From: Owenia fusiformis
Taxonomy: Eukaryota > Annelida > Polychaeta > Sabellida > Oweniidae
Direction of reading: 5' to 3'
DNA: 25,000 bases
Assembly (NCBI GenBank): GCA_903813345.2
Contig: CAIIXF020000265.1
Span: forward strand, 1-25,000
Below, one piece after another: positions 1 through 8,012 of the stretch (its first letter is position 1; each line of letters starts with the position of its first letter). Both the position numbers and the translations under genes were made by a program. The notes beneath the pieces are model-generated. The model had not been told where the DNA came from. It ran no database searches and saw only the letters and a program-made list of their open reading frames with translations.

Positions 1-912
1 ATTAGGCTAAATATGCTAAGTCAAGACGTTAATTAGCCCACGAAAGTTCATGGGTAACTTGAGAACTACAAAATACAACAAAATACTTTTCGAACGTACA
101 ATAGCAATGTTTCTCACCTAACGTCTTCATAGTTTTAGGAACGTATTTTAAACGAATGATAGCCAAATATATCAAGATACTATATCAAAGATACTATATC
201 TGCCAAAAATGAAGTTATCTAGTGTTGACATAGTTTTGAAATATCAGATCCATCAGAAATTAACTTATCCAATACATTACTTTAATAGTTCTAGTATCTT
301 GCATGACTCGTTCATAAGAATTCTTTAATTCTACCTCGTTCCCAATACGTCCTCAGACAGACAAGAAATTGAAGTCACACCCGTTTGTTTGCGTGGCATA
401 TTTATACGTATACGCACTTTCTCTGATTATTGTCAAACAAATACATTTCAGGAGAAGAACATATAAAAAACAAATGCCTGAAACGAATGCCGAAACATAA
501 ATCCCAAGTGATTAAGTTTAGAATGTTTTATTCTTTTACGATTTGATAATAGACCGAGACTAAGAAATTAAATGCGACGAAATATTTTGACAACATAATT
601 TGTATACTGTTTTATTCTTAAAGTTCTATGCGATAACTTATTTTATCTGTTTCAAAATGTTTCATTTTATTTTGCCTATATAAAAGAGATTGAAGAAGAT
701 AAGATAAACTGTTCCGTAATATATATTGTGTTTTAATAACCTTTTTTAGAATCACAATGTAAAATAAATCTCCCGTTCCTGCCATTCTGGTAACGCCATG
801 CAATGGATGCAATTCAAAGTGAGAGAGAGATCTATGAATATCAGAATGTGTCCATGCCATTAATTTGGCCAAATACATGGCATGAAACTGACGTAAGCTT
901 AAGTAAGCTACG
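1..912. other. AT-rich non-coding DNA, no gene seen
   Basis: No ORF here resembles a known protein, and the longest (minus strand, about 618-878) has no recognisable motif. The only local structure is a 13-bp direct repeat, AAGATACTATATC, at 174-186 and 188-200, and a short GA run at 821-830. This is ordinary intergenic or intronic sequence as far as can be seen. Confidence 0.6.
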
Positions 913-924
913 CCCCCCCCCCCC
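913..924. repeat. poly-C tract (12 C)
   Basis: There is an uninterrupted run of twelve C. It is likely to vary in length and be prone to sequencing error. A longer C19 run lies at 16690-16708. Confidence 0.9.
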
Positions 925-950
925 TTTCTCTGGTAAATTATGACTTTATT

Positions 951-1010
951 TTTCGGACAACTGGGTTTCGGACAACTGGGTTTCGGTCAACTGGGTTTCG
1001 GAGAACTGGG
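951..1010. repeat. 15-bp tandem repeat, 4 units
   Basis: Four consecutive 15-bp units read TTTCGGACAACTGGG (951-965 and 966-980, identical), then TTTCGGTCAACTGGG (981-995) and TTTCGGAGAACTGGG (996-1010). No coding frame is implied. It is a short minisatellite. Confidence 0.93.
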
Positions 1011-1312
1011 GTGTACCCCTGCTGACCTCTCTCTGTGAAGTTGCAGTTTTCTAGTTTTACTACACACGTTACCTGCTGAATAAGCAATATTTAAATGTTT
1101 TGTGACTTTTTTGCCCCAACATGACTTTTCACTGGCCACCATGTGGCCTGTTTTAGTTTTTGACCTCATAATGCAAAGGTGTTCTGTTGTTTTTTACACA
1201 ACAACCCAGTGGTTGCCTTGATGTTGTGATTACCAAGGAAACTATGAATGAATTATTTACGACATTACTGTTTGATCCATTAGTTAAATTATGTTATTAT
1301 TAAAATAGTAAC
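1011..1312. other. non-coding DNA, nothing recognised
   Basis: I see no gene, RNA or repeat structure here beyond base-composition noise. Confidence 0.5.
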
Positions 1313-1412
1313 AAGCCATTAACGTAATTTAAAATCTATTGAAGAGTATCACGCAGTTTGTGTTTTCTAGTAAATAGACACAGTTTGTGTTTTATCACTT
1401 TTTTTTTTTTGC
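1313..1412. repeat. Left part of duplication copy A, with the empty LINE target site
   Basis: This stretch matches 5739-5816 plus 6478-6500. Both begin AAGCCATTAA, both have the cAGTTTGTGTTTTCT segment, and both end AGTTTGTGTTT followed by TATCACTTT or TATTACTTT. The word AGTTTGTGTTT occurs once here at the matching point (1382-1392). In the other copy it occurs twice, flanking a LINE fragment. This segment is therefore the pre-insertion (empty) allele of a paralogous site. Confidence 0.75.
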
Positions 1413-1424
1413 AATCACTCACTT

Positions 1425-1427
1425 GTC

Positions 1428-1459
<32 letters not shown>

Positions 1460-1498
1460 CATCCGTCTGTCTGTCCATCCTTCTGTCTGTCTGTCCGT
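1425..1498. repeat. (GTCC/GTCT)n tetranucleotide microsatellite
   Basis: About 18 units of GTCC, GTCT and ATCC-type tetranucleotides follow a T-run. Long overlapping ORFs across it are frame-neutral artefacts of the repeat. It immediately precedes the ~330-bp tandem repeats and probably forms the head of that repeat family. Confidence 0.93.
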
Positions 1499-1500
1499 CA

Positions 1501-2770
1501 ACAATGGTGGCACGTTTTAAAACCTCTGTTGATAGGATTCCTGTTTTAAGTTATTGCTGTTCAACATCAATACAGAAAACTCCCCTATGACTCCTGGTTC
1601 AAAAGCTCGCCTATTTTCAAAATGGCCGTCACTTTTGTCTCGCGAAATTCACTTTTGACCCATTTCCTAGCTTTACAAATAATTTCAGGTGTCCTACATT
1701 GTAAAAATCCATGTCAATTTAAAGGATAGATATATGAAGTAATTTTGTTACAAAAAAATCAGCGAAAAATTATATCCATTTTTTTATTTTCAGCCATTTT
1801 AGTTAACATTGATTTGTCTATCTGACTCGCGAAATCCACTTTCCATCAATAACAGTGGCACGTTTTTAAACCTCTGTCGATAGGATTCCTGTTTTAAGTT
1901 GTTTCTGTTCAACATCAATACAGAAAACTCCACTATGACTCCTGGTTCAAAAGCTCACCTATTTTTAAAATGGCCGCCATTTTTGTCTCGCGAAATTCAC
2001 TTTTGACCCATTTCCTAGCTTTACATGTAAAAGTTCATGTCAATGTAAAGAGTAGATGTATGAAATAATTTTGTTACGAAAAATTATATCCATTTTTTTT
2101 ATTTTCAGCCATTTTAGTTGACATGGATTTGTCCATCTGTCTCGCTAAATCCACTTTTGGACCATTTACCTTAAACCCTCTGTTGATAGGATTCCCGTTT
2201 TAAGTTAATTTTGTTCAACATCAATACAAAAAACTCTCCTATGACTCTTGGTTCAAAAGCTCGCCTATTTTCAAAATGGTCGCCATTCTTGTTTCGCAAA
2301 ATTCCCATTTCCTAGCTTTACAAATAATTTCAGCTGTCCTGCATTGTAAAAAGCCATGTCACTGTAAAGAGTAGTTGTATGAAATAATTTTGTTACAAGA
2401 AATCAGCGAAATATTATATCCGTTTCTTTTATTTTCAGCCATTTTAGTTAACATTCATTTGTCCATCTCTCTCGCGAAATCCTCGTTTAAACCATTTGCT
2501 TAAAATCTCTGTCGATAGGATTCCAGTTTCAAGTTATTTTTGTTCAACATCAATACAAAAAACTCCCCTATGACTCCTGGTTCAAAAGCTTGCCTGATTT
2601 CAAAATGGTCGCCATTTTTGTCTCGCTAAATTCAATTTTGGCCCATTTCCTAGCTTTACAAATAATTTCAGGTGTCTTGCATTGCAAAAAGTCATGTCAC
2701 TGTAAAGAGTAGTTGTATGAAATAATTTTGTTACAAATAATTGGCAAAAAATTATATCCGGTTTTTTTTC
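1501..2770. repeat. Four degenerate tandem units of ~306-348 bp
   Basis: The landmark cCTCTGTyGATAGGATTC starts at about 1523, 1871, 2177 and 2506, giving spacings of 348, 306 and 329 bp. Each unit has, in order, that landmark, TTCAACATCAATAC, ATGACTCcTGGTTCAAAAGC, a CAAAATGGyCGCCAtT segment, CATTTCCTAGCTTTACA, and ATTATATCC followed by a T-run with TTTTCAGCCATTTTA. Stops fill all frames. I do not recognise the family. A diverged single unit recurs at about 5119-5250, so the family is also dispersed. Confidence 0.88.
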
Positions 2771-2772
2771 AG

Positions 2773-3010
2773 CCATTTTACTTAACATCGATTTGTCCAT
2801 CTGTCTCTCAGTCAGTCCTTCCAAAATAGTGGCAAGTGGCTTGAACTAATTTTGTTACAGAAAATCAGCAAAAAATTATATCCGTTTTTTTTTCAACCAT
2901 TTTACTTTACATCGATTTGTCCATCTGTCTCTCAGTCAGTCCAAAATAGTGGCAAGTGGCTTGAACTAATTTTGTTACAAAAAATCAGCAAAAAATTATA
3001 TCCGTTTTTT
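2773..3010. repeat. 124-bp tandem duplication
   Basis: A block starting CCATTTTACTT and running through CATCGATTTGTCCATCTG, AAAATAGTGGCAAGTGGC and AAAATCAGCAAAAAATTATA is present twice, at 2773-2896 and 2897-3010. Differences are minimal. It is derived from the 3' part of the ~330-bp unit just upstream and looks like the youngest expansion of that array. Confidence 0.88.
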
Positions 3011-3225
3011 TCTGTCACCATGTGAGCCCAGTACCCACGGTACTAATTTTTTATTATTAATCTGCTATTCTAAAACCTATGTTCATCTGGACATAGTTTT
3101 CGCTATCACATGGTAGAATCAAATAATCTCTACCGAATGGATGTATGAAACTATAAAACAATGCAGATTTATGTCTTAAAATATGGACTCTTAAAATATG
3201 GACAAGTTGTATGATGCAATGTTGA

Positions 3226-3280
3226 AAGGCATGCAATTTGTTAGTGTCTCAAACTGCTTGCATAGTATGCACGCAGTTGG
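3226..3280. repeat. Alternating-orientation GCACGCAGTTTG-like motif triplet (copy A)
   Basis: Three copies of one ~15-nt word lie in +, -, + order: AAGGCATGCAATTTG (3226-3240), CAAACTGCTTGCATA (3250-3264) and GTATGCACGCAGTTGG (3265-3280). The middle pair forms an 11-bp hairpin stem with one mismatch, CTGCTTGCATA against TATGCACGCAG. The same arrangement occurs at 6842-6901 and in both ends of the element at 18668-19914. Confidence 0.6.
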
Positions 3281-3425
3281 GATATGGCATCCTGATAACT
3301 ATTCATTGAAAAAGCTGATGACGCTACATGGGGATAAAGTGGTGTGGGTGTTGCACAATAATTTCACTTGTGTGTGTATACTCATAATATGAGTGAATAG
3401 CAGGCGATTTCAGGTTATTGCATTG

Positions 3426-3730
3426 GTAAGCGTCCTAGTCAAGTACAATGCTTCTCAGAGCTTTACTGACTTTTCCTATTTTTATGTACTTTCAGATGCT
3501 CTCCTCTGACCTTGGAGATGTAAAGCTCTGTCTTGTCTGAGAAATGTTGGATAGGAACTACCATCTGAACGGTCTGACTGCAGCATTTGTATCCGCACTC
3601 CACATTGTTGACTACTTCTGGTGATGTCTTTATGCGACTCATATAGCATTGTTGAGGATGGGACATGTCTCTAGGATCCTGTTCAAGTAAGTACAGTATT
3701 TCATTTCCTAATGTTCAGTATTTCTTTCAG
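3426..3730 (+). ncRNA. Putative spliced non-coding RNA segment: intron, 191-nt exon (3496-3686), intron (copy A)
   Basis: A donor-like GTAAGC at 3426 is followed by a branch-point-like TTTACTGAC and a pyrimidine run, then TACTTTCAG ending at 3495. This defines a 70-bp intron. The next 191 nt (3496-3686) end at a consensus donor GTAAGT at 3687. A second intron of only 44 bp, with CCTAAT as possible branch point and TTTCTTTCAG at 3721-3730, leads into a further exon-like sequence. All three forward frames of the 191-nt block contain stops within its first 45 nt, so it would be non-coding. Copy B (7038-7343) keeps the same exon length and the same 44-bp second intron. The organisation is what I see; transcription is inferred. 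The minus-strand ORF at 3463-3666 has no recognisable motif. Confidence 0.4.
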
Positions 3731-3896
3731 ATTTACCTTTAGCTTGGAGTTTAGAAGCCCACTAGAATCTGAACCACAAACCGGAATCTAAGCTGGCCTC
3801 TGGAAGACCAAGGCATCTGCTAGAAGATGAGCAACAAATGGAAGCCAAGCCATCAATTGGAAGTCAAGCCAAGTTGGTCATCCTACAGGAAGTCAA

Positions 3897-4255
3897 GCTG
3901 CCCTCTGGAAGATGAGTCACCTGCTGGCAGATGAGTCAGCTTCTGGAAGATGAGCCACCTGCTGGAAAATGAGCCACCTGCTGGAAAATGAGCCACCTGC
4001 TGGAAAATGAGCCACCTGCTGGAAGATGAGCCACCTGCTTGAAAATGAGCCACCTGCTGGAAGATGAGCCACCTGCTGGAAGATGAGCCACCTGATGGAA
4101 GATAGCCACCTGATGGAAGATAGCCACCTACTGGAAGATAGCCACCTGCTGGAATATAGCCACCTGCTGGAAGATAGCCACCTGCTGGAAGATAGCCACC
4201 TGCTGGAAGATGAGCCACCTGCTGGAAGATGAGCCACCTGCTGGAAGATGAGCCA
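3897..4255. repeat. 18/19-bp minisatellite (copy A, ~18 units)
   Basis: Units read GATGAGCCACCTGCTGGAA (19 bp) or GATAGCCACCTGCTGGAA (18 bp), with ~18 units in succession. The corresponding arrays in copy B are shorter and split in two. Because 18- and 19-bp units mix, the reading frame changes along the array. The overlapping minus-strand ORFs of up to 128 aa, rich in QQVAH, SSSRWL and LPAGG, are by-products of the repeat. Confidence 0.93.
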
Positions 4256-4411
4256 CAAATAAGCATCAAGCCACAAATGGAAACCTAGCCACCCATAAGC
4301 ATCAAGTCACAAATGGAAACCTAGCCACCCATAGGAACCCAAGTGAAGATGACCTACCTACTGAAAACCAAGCCACCCTCTGGAAGATTAATCACCTGCT
4401 GGAGTGTGAGC

Positions 4412-5118
4412 CGTTTGTCCAGGCGATAACCAAAATACTGCTATGATCTCCCCAGCATATTCTTTCGTGGTGCAGCGCCCATCTCAACTGAAAACTGTGC
4501 CTACAATGCACCTACCTCAAAGTCACTCTCAAACTCTCTAAACACCTACTTTAGCTAATATCATCAAAAAAGTGAAAAATGTCAGAAAAATCAAATATTT
4601 TACATTTTCTTTTCATTCCTCTCGTGATTTGAGTAAGAAGTGAAACTAGCTTTCAAAATCTGTTGCGCATATCCCCGGTTCAATATGTTACTACAATTCA
4701 TTCATAATTTATTATCGTGCCTTTTGGGTCCATATATGGCAAAGAAGGTTGGCATGCGTGTGGTTGGTTGACATGGCTCGCTTTGCATAAGAAATACAAA
4801 CAACTTGTTTGTTTGTAAATTAACACAAACTGTTTAAATATTTGCATCAAATGCTTCATAACTAGCTTTGCACCATTACAGATATTGCGTATCAATTTCA
4901 TAACAATAAATTTGTAATTTATGATTTATTTAGCTATTATGAGTGATCGATGATACAATTGATTCTCTAAATAAAATATGAACGTCAACTCTTAAATCGT
5001 TCGTAGTGGTCAGAAAGCAGTTCCGAAAGTTTCAATACCGTGAGACAAAAGTCCGATTTCATACCTTCCGAAACCATTCCGCCACAGCCCTAAATAGTCT
5101 TGTTTCCATTTAAAGTCA
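4412..5118. other. Unique non-coding spacer between duplication copies
   Basis: No recognisable gene or RNA. A short GTTTGTTTG run occurs at about 4807-4815. The sequence lacks counterparts elsewhere in the window. Confidence 0.5.
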
Positions 5119-5250
5119 AACCTCTGTCTTTAAATATGGCTGCCATTTTTTATTTTTGGAATTTTTTGTTTGTCTGTGAACAATATGCAGAATGTTTTAA
5201 AACCCCTGTTAATGGGATTCCTCTTTAAAGTTATTTTTGTAAGGAATTTA
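5119..5250. repeat. Diverged single unit of the ~330-bp repeat family
   Basis: The segment contains, in the same order as the 1501-2770 family, AATATGGCTGCCATTTTT, a TTTGTCTGTGAACAAT stretch, GTTTTAAAACCCCTGTTAAT, GGGATTCCTcTTTAAAGTTA and TTTTTGT. It is an isolated and more diverged member, showing that the family is dispersed as well as tandem. Confidence 0.6.
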
Positions 5251-5738
5251 TAATCGGTTATAATTTTAGAAATTAATGACATTTCAGCGAGTTCATTGCT
5301 GGAAAATATAGACTTCGATTGTGGGAGCCAATCTTCCTTGGAGTATTGATATACTATTTGTCCTATCACATGCCTCCTACTAATTCAATCAGAAATCAAC
5401 TTCCGGGAAGGACACTTTAAAAGAAAATTTTGCTTCTTTTAGAAATAGAATTTCCTTCAATTAATTAATGGATTCTGATGAATTAAAGATTCTGATGGTG
5501 AGATCTTTATCAAATCATTCATCCAAATTTGAGTTTGTCCAAATGACTTGCACTGCATCCAAAAAACATAATTCATTTTTATATCTGGCACTAACATTTT
5601 TTCTTTGCGTTTTTTCAATGCTTGAACAGCATTATTGAAAATAAAGTTTTAAGTTATATATGTATATGCCCTATGGTATCTGTGTGAGAGATGCGACTCC
5701 AATGAAAATGAAAATGAGATTGTGTGTAAAACATTTAT
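5251..5738. other. AT-rich non-coding DNA
   Basis: No ORF or RNA is recognisable. Short repeated phrases such as ATTCTGATGAATTAAAGATT followed by CTGATGG (about 5470-5500) are too short to interpret. Confidence 0.45.
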
Positions 5739-5816
5739 AAGCCATTAATGTTATTTTAAATCTTTTGATGCACACAGTTTGTGTTTTCTGCTAAAATAAC
5801 CACAGAGTTTGTGTTT

Positions 5817-6477
5817 GTGTGAATACGCTCTAGATCTCCCACCTTCTTGTGCATGACTGAGTTCAACGGATTGAGCTCCAAGATTAGAAACTGTGATACA
5901 ATCAAGACTTTTAAGAATAATATTAGTCAAGTGTTCTTGAATAATGATATTATATTGGCCTCAGAGTTGGGCATAAATAGGGCTGACGAGATATATTTGA
6001 ATAGAATAAGAGTTGACCTCATATTTAATGCTCACCTTCATGCCCATAACTTTGTCAATGTAAATTCACCTGAATGTATATGTGGTGACAAAAGTGAAAC
6101 AACAAAACATGTAATATTTTCTTGTCCCATTAGACAACCATTCTACATAAGCTTTGAACAGAAGCTTTTTGATTTACTTCCGAACTACAGGCAATTATGC
6201 AAAAATAGACAAGATAAACTTGACTTATTTCTCTTTGGTCACCAATCTCTTTCTCTTAGTAAGAACCATGAAATACTTGCATCCAGTGCTCTGTTTATCA
6301 GACAGTGTTTCGAAAGACCCCAGGCAGTTTAAGCCTTTTACCATTTAGGCTTACAATTTTTATGTTTACCCCTTATATAAGTATTCTATATGTGGCTAAT
6401 AATGCTTTAAGCCTAGCCGCAGCACTATATTGTACTTTCTATATAATATAAATAAATAAATATATATATAAAAAAAA
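5817..6477 (+). mobile_element. 5'-truncated non-LTR retrotransposon (LINE) insertion with 11-bp TSD
   Basis: The insertion is bounded by a perfect 11-bp direct repeat, AGTTTGTGTTT, at 5806-5816 and 6478-6488. The paralogous locus at 1382-1392 has the same word once with no insertion, which confirms the boundaries. The insert carries only the C-terminal end of a reverse-transcriptase ORF, a short 3' UTR, and an A/T-rich tail (AATAAATAAATATATATATA then a short A run). Truncation at the 5' end with a TSD and A-rich 3' tail is the standard outcome of target-primed reverse transcription. The insertion must post-date the segmental duplication, or at least the split of the two copies. Confidence 0.88.
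5823..6332 (+). pseudogene. C-terminal fragment of LINE ORF2 (reverse transcriptase 3' end)
   Basis: The frame is open from just inside the insertion boundary to a TAA-type end after ...CFERPQAV, about 165-170 codons. It contains no reverse-transcriptase catalytic core, only the region downstream of it. The clearest mark is a C-x-C-x8-H-x4-C zinc-knuckle-like motif (CICG....ETTKHVIFSC, cysteines and histidine near residues 77, 79, 88 and 93 counting from the TTG codon at 5847). It is preceded by LNRIRVDLIFNAHLHAHNF, which matches the R-x-R....N-x-H-L-x-x-H pattern found before this motif in many LINE ORF2 proteins. No true start codon belongs to it, since the 5' part was never inserted. The frame is undamaged, so the insertion is fairly young. 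The assignment rests on motif recall. The clade (L1/Tx1-like versus CR1- or RTE-like) is not settled. Confidence 0.82.
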
Positions 6478-6488
6478 AGTTTGTGTTT

Positions 6489-6660
6489 TATTACTTTTTT
6501 CTCTCATGATTATCTGACTTATATTCAAAATAGTTTGTATTGTACATGTACGAGAGAACTGGGTTGAGATTTCCTTTGAAACAAAACCAAAGTATTTTCT
6601 ATATCTGTGAAAATTGTGACATCAGCTTATGTGTGGGTATTCAAAAAACTATGATTACAA
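6489..6660. other. Non-coding DNA between LINE target and duplication copy B
   Basis: After the target word the copy-A match continues only for TATTACTTTTTT, then is lost for about 150 bp. In copy A the matching place is filled by the tetranucleotide and the ~330-bp repeat block. No gene is seen. Confidence 0.45.
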
Positions 6661-6841
6661 TTTTTTATTAATCTGCTTATATTCTAAAACTTACATTCAT
6701 CTGGACATAGTTTTCGCTATCACCAGGTAAAATCAAATAAGTGACATCGAATTGAAATATGAAACAATAAAACAATGCAGAATTAATGTCTTAAAATGAT
6801 GTTTGAAAACATGGACTCAAAGTTCTATGATGCAATGTTGA

Positions 6842-6901
6842 AAGGCATGCGGTTTGTTAGTGTTTCTTTCACACTGCTTGCATAGTATGCACGCAGTTTG
6901 G
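6842..6901. repeat. Alternating-orientation GCACGCAGTTTG-like motif triplet (copy B)
   Basis: AAGGCATGCGGTTTG (6842-6856), CACACTGCTTGCATA (6870-6884) and GTATGCACGCAGTTTGG (6885-6901) keep the +, -, + arrangement of copy A. The hairpin stem around TGCATAGTATGCA is preserved. Confidence 0.6.
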
Positions 6902-7037
6902 ATACCATGCCCCGATTACTATTCATTGGAAAAGCTGATAATGCTACATGGGGATAAAGTGGTTGCACAAGAATTTTTTCACTTCTGTGTTTATACTCAT
7001 ATGAGTGAACAGCAGGCAATTACAGGTTATTGCATAA

Positions 7038-7343
7038 GTAAGATCCTAGTAAAATATAATCCTTCTCAGAGCTTTACTGACTTTTCCCTATTTTGTATGT
7101 ACTTTCAGATGCACTCCTCTGACCTTGGAGATGTAAAGCTCTGTCTTGTCTGAGGAATGTTGGATAGGAACTACAATCTGAACAGTCTGACTGCAGCATT
7201 TGTATCCACATACAATATTGATATGACTACTTCTGGTGATGCTTTATGTGACTCAAGTAGCATTGTGTAGGAGGGATATGTCTCTAGGATCCTGATCAAG
7301 TAAGTACAGTATTTCATTTCCTAATGTTAAGTATTTCTTTCAG
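7038..7343 (+). ncRNA. Putative spliced non-coding RNA segment: intron, 191-nt exon (7109-7299), intron (copy B)
   Basis: The first intron runs from GTAAGA at 7038 to TACTTTCAG at 7108 (71 bp), with TTTACTGAC followed by a pyrimidine tract. The exon 7109-7299 is 191 nt, exactly as long as its copy-A partner, and ends at GTAAGT (7300). A second intron of 44 bp ends TTTCTTTCAG at 7343. The exon has stops in each forward frame. Identical exon and second-intron lengths and intact GT/AG ends in both copies, despite many substitutions, are consistent with splicing constraint. With only two copies, shared recent ancestry could also explain it. The function is unknown. Confidence 0.4.
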
Positions 7344-7518
7344 ATTTACCTTTAGCCTGGAGTTTAGAAGCCCACTAGAATCCAAAACACAAACAGGAAT
7401 CCAAACTGGCCTCTGGAAGACCGAGGCACCTGCTGGAAGACGAGCAACAAGTGGAAGCCAAGCCATCAATTGGAAGTCAAGCCAACATGATCATCCTACA
7501 GGAAGTCAAGCTGCCCTC

Positions 7519-7640
7519 TGGAAGATGAGTCACCTGCTGGAAGATGAGTCACCTACTGGAAGATGAGTCACCTACTGGAAGATGAGTCACCTGCTGGAAG
7601 TTGAGCCACCTGCTGGAAGATGAGCCACCTGCTGGAAGAT
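7519..7640. repeat. 19-bp minisatellite, copy B left block (~6 units)
   Basis: About six units of GATGAGTCACCTGCTGGAA or GATGAGCCACCTGCTGGAA. The short + strand ORF (7324-7566) that ends in this block is probably fortuitous. Confidence 0.9.
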
Positions 7641-7739
7641 GAGCCTTAAATAAGCATCAAGCCACAAATGGCAACCTAGCCATCAATTGGAAGTCAAGCA
7701 AAGATGGTCATCCTACTGGAAGTCGGGCTGTCCTCTGGA

Positions 7740-7880
7740 AGATTAGTCACCTGCTGGAAGATGAGCCACCTGCTGGAAAATGAGCCACCTGCTGGAAGAT
7801 GAGCCACCTGCTGGAAGATGAGCCACCTGCTGGAAGATGAGCCACCTGCTGGAAGATAGCCACCTGCTGTAAGATGAGCC
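7740..7880. repeat. 19-bp minisatellite, copy B right block (~7 units)
   Basis: The same unit as the left block, with about seven repeats. It is separated from the left block by ~100 bp that is itself a duplicate of flanking sequence, so the array was split by the 217-bp internal duplication. Confidence 0.9.
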
Positions 7881-8012
7881 GCAAATAAGCATCAAGCCAC
7901 AAATGGAAACCTAGCCACCCATAGGAATCCAAGTGAAGATGACCTACCTACTGAAAACCAAGCCGCCCTCTGGAAGATTAATCACCTGCTGGAGTGTGAG
8001 CCACACATGGGA

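Larger units (their letters stand above)
3045..4411. repeat. Segmental duplication, copy A (~1.37 kb)
   Basis: Colinear with 6661-8012. Shared blocks in order are: CATCTGGACATAGTTTTCGC, AACAATGCAGA, TGATGCAATGTTGAAAGGCA, TGCTTGCATAGTATGCACGC, GCTACATGGGGATAAAGTGG, the 191-nt exon-like block, a 44-bp intron-like block, a 19-bp minisatellite, and a terminal GGAAGATTAATCACCTGCTG followed by GAGTGTGAG. After 4411 the two copies diverge abruptly. The copies differ by scattered substitutions and in minisatellite copy number, so the duplication is not recent. Confidence 0.9.
6661..8012. repeat. Segmental duplication, copy B (~1.35 kb)
   Basis: Partner of 3045-4411, in the same orientation 3.6 kb downstream. 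All blocks are retained. Differences from copy A include substitutions, GATGACGCTACATG against GATAATGCTACATG, and the minisatellite structure. Copy B has an extra internal duplication of about 217 bp: GCCATCAATTGGAAGTCAAG occurs at about 7462 and again at 7679. Confidence 0.9.

Noticed and set aside
618-878. 86-aa minus-strand ORF
   Set aside because: No motif, low-complexity AT-rich sequence, no supporting signals.
1570-2600. tRNA-like B box (GGTTCAAAAGC) suggesting a SINE
   Set aside because: The match to GGTTCRANNCC is poor, no A box lies at the right distance, and no cloverleaf can be drawn.
3883-4276. Minus-strand ORFs of 119-128 aa rich in QQVAH, SSSRWL and LPAGG
   Set aside because: They are overlapping frames through an 18/19-bp minisatellite that is open in several frames at once; no start context or domain.
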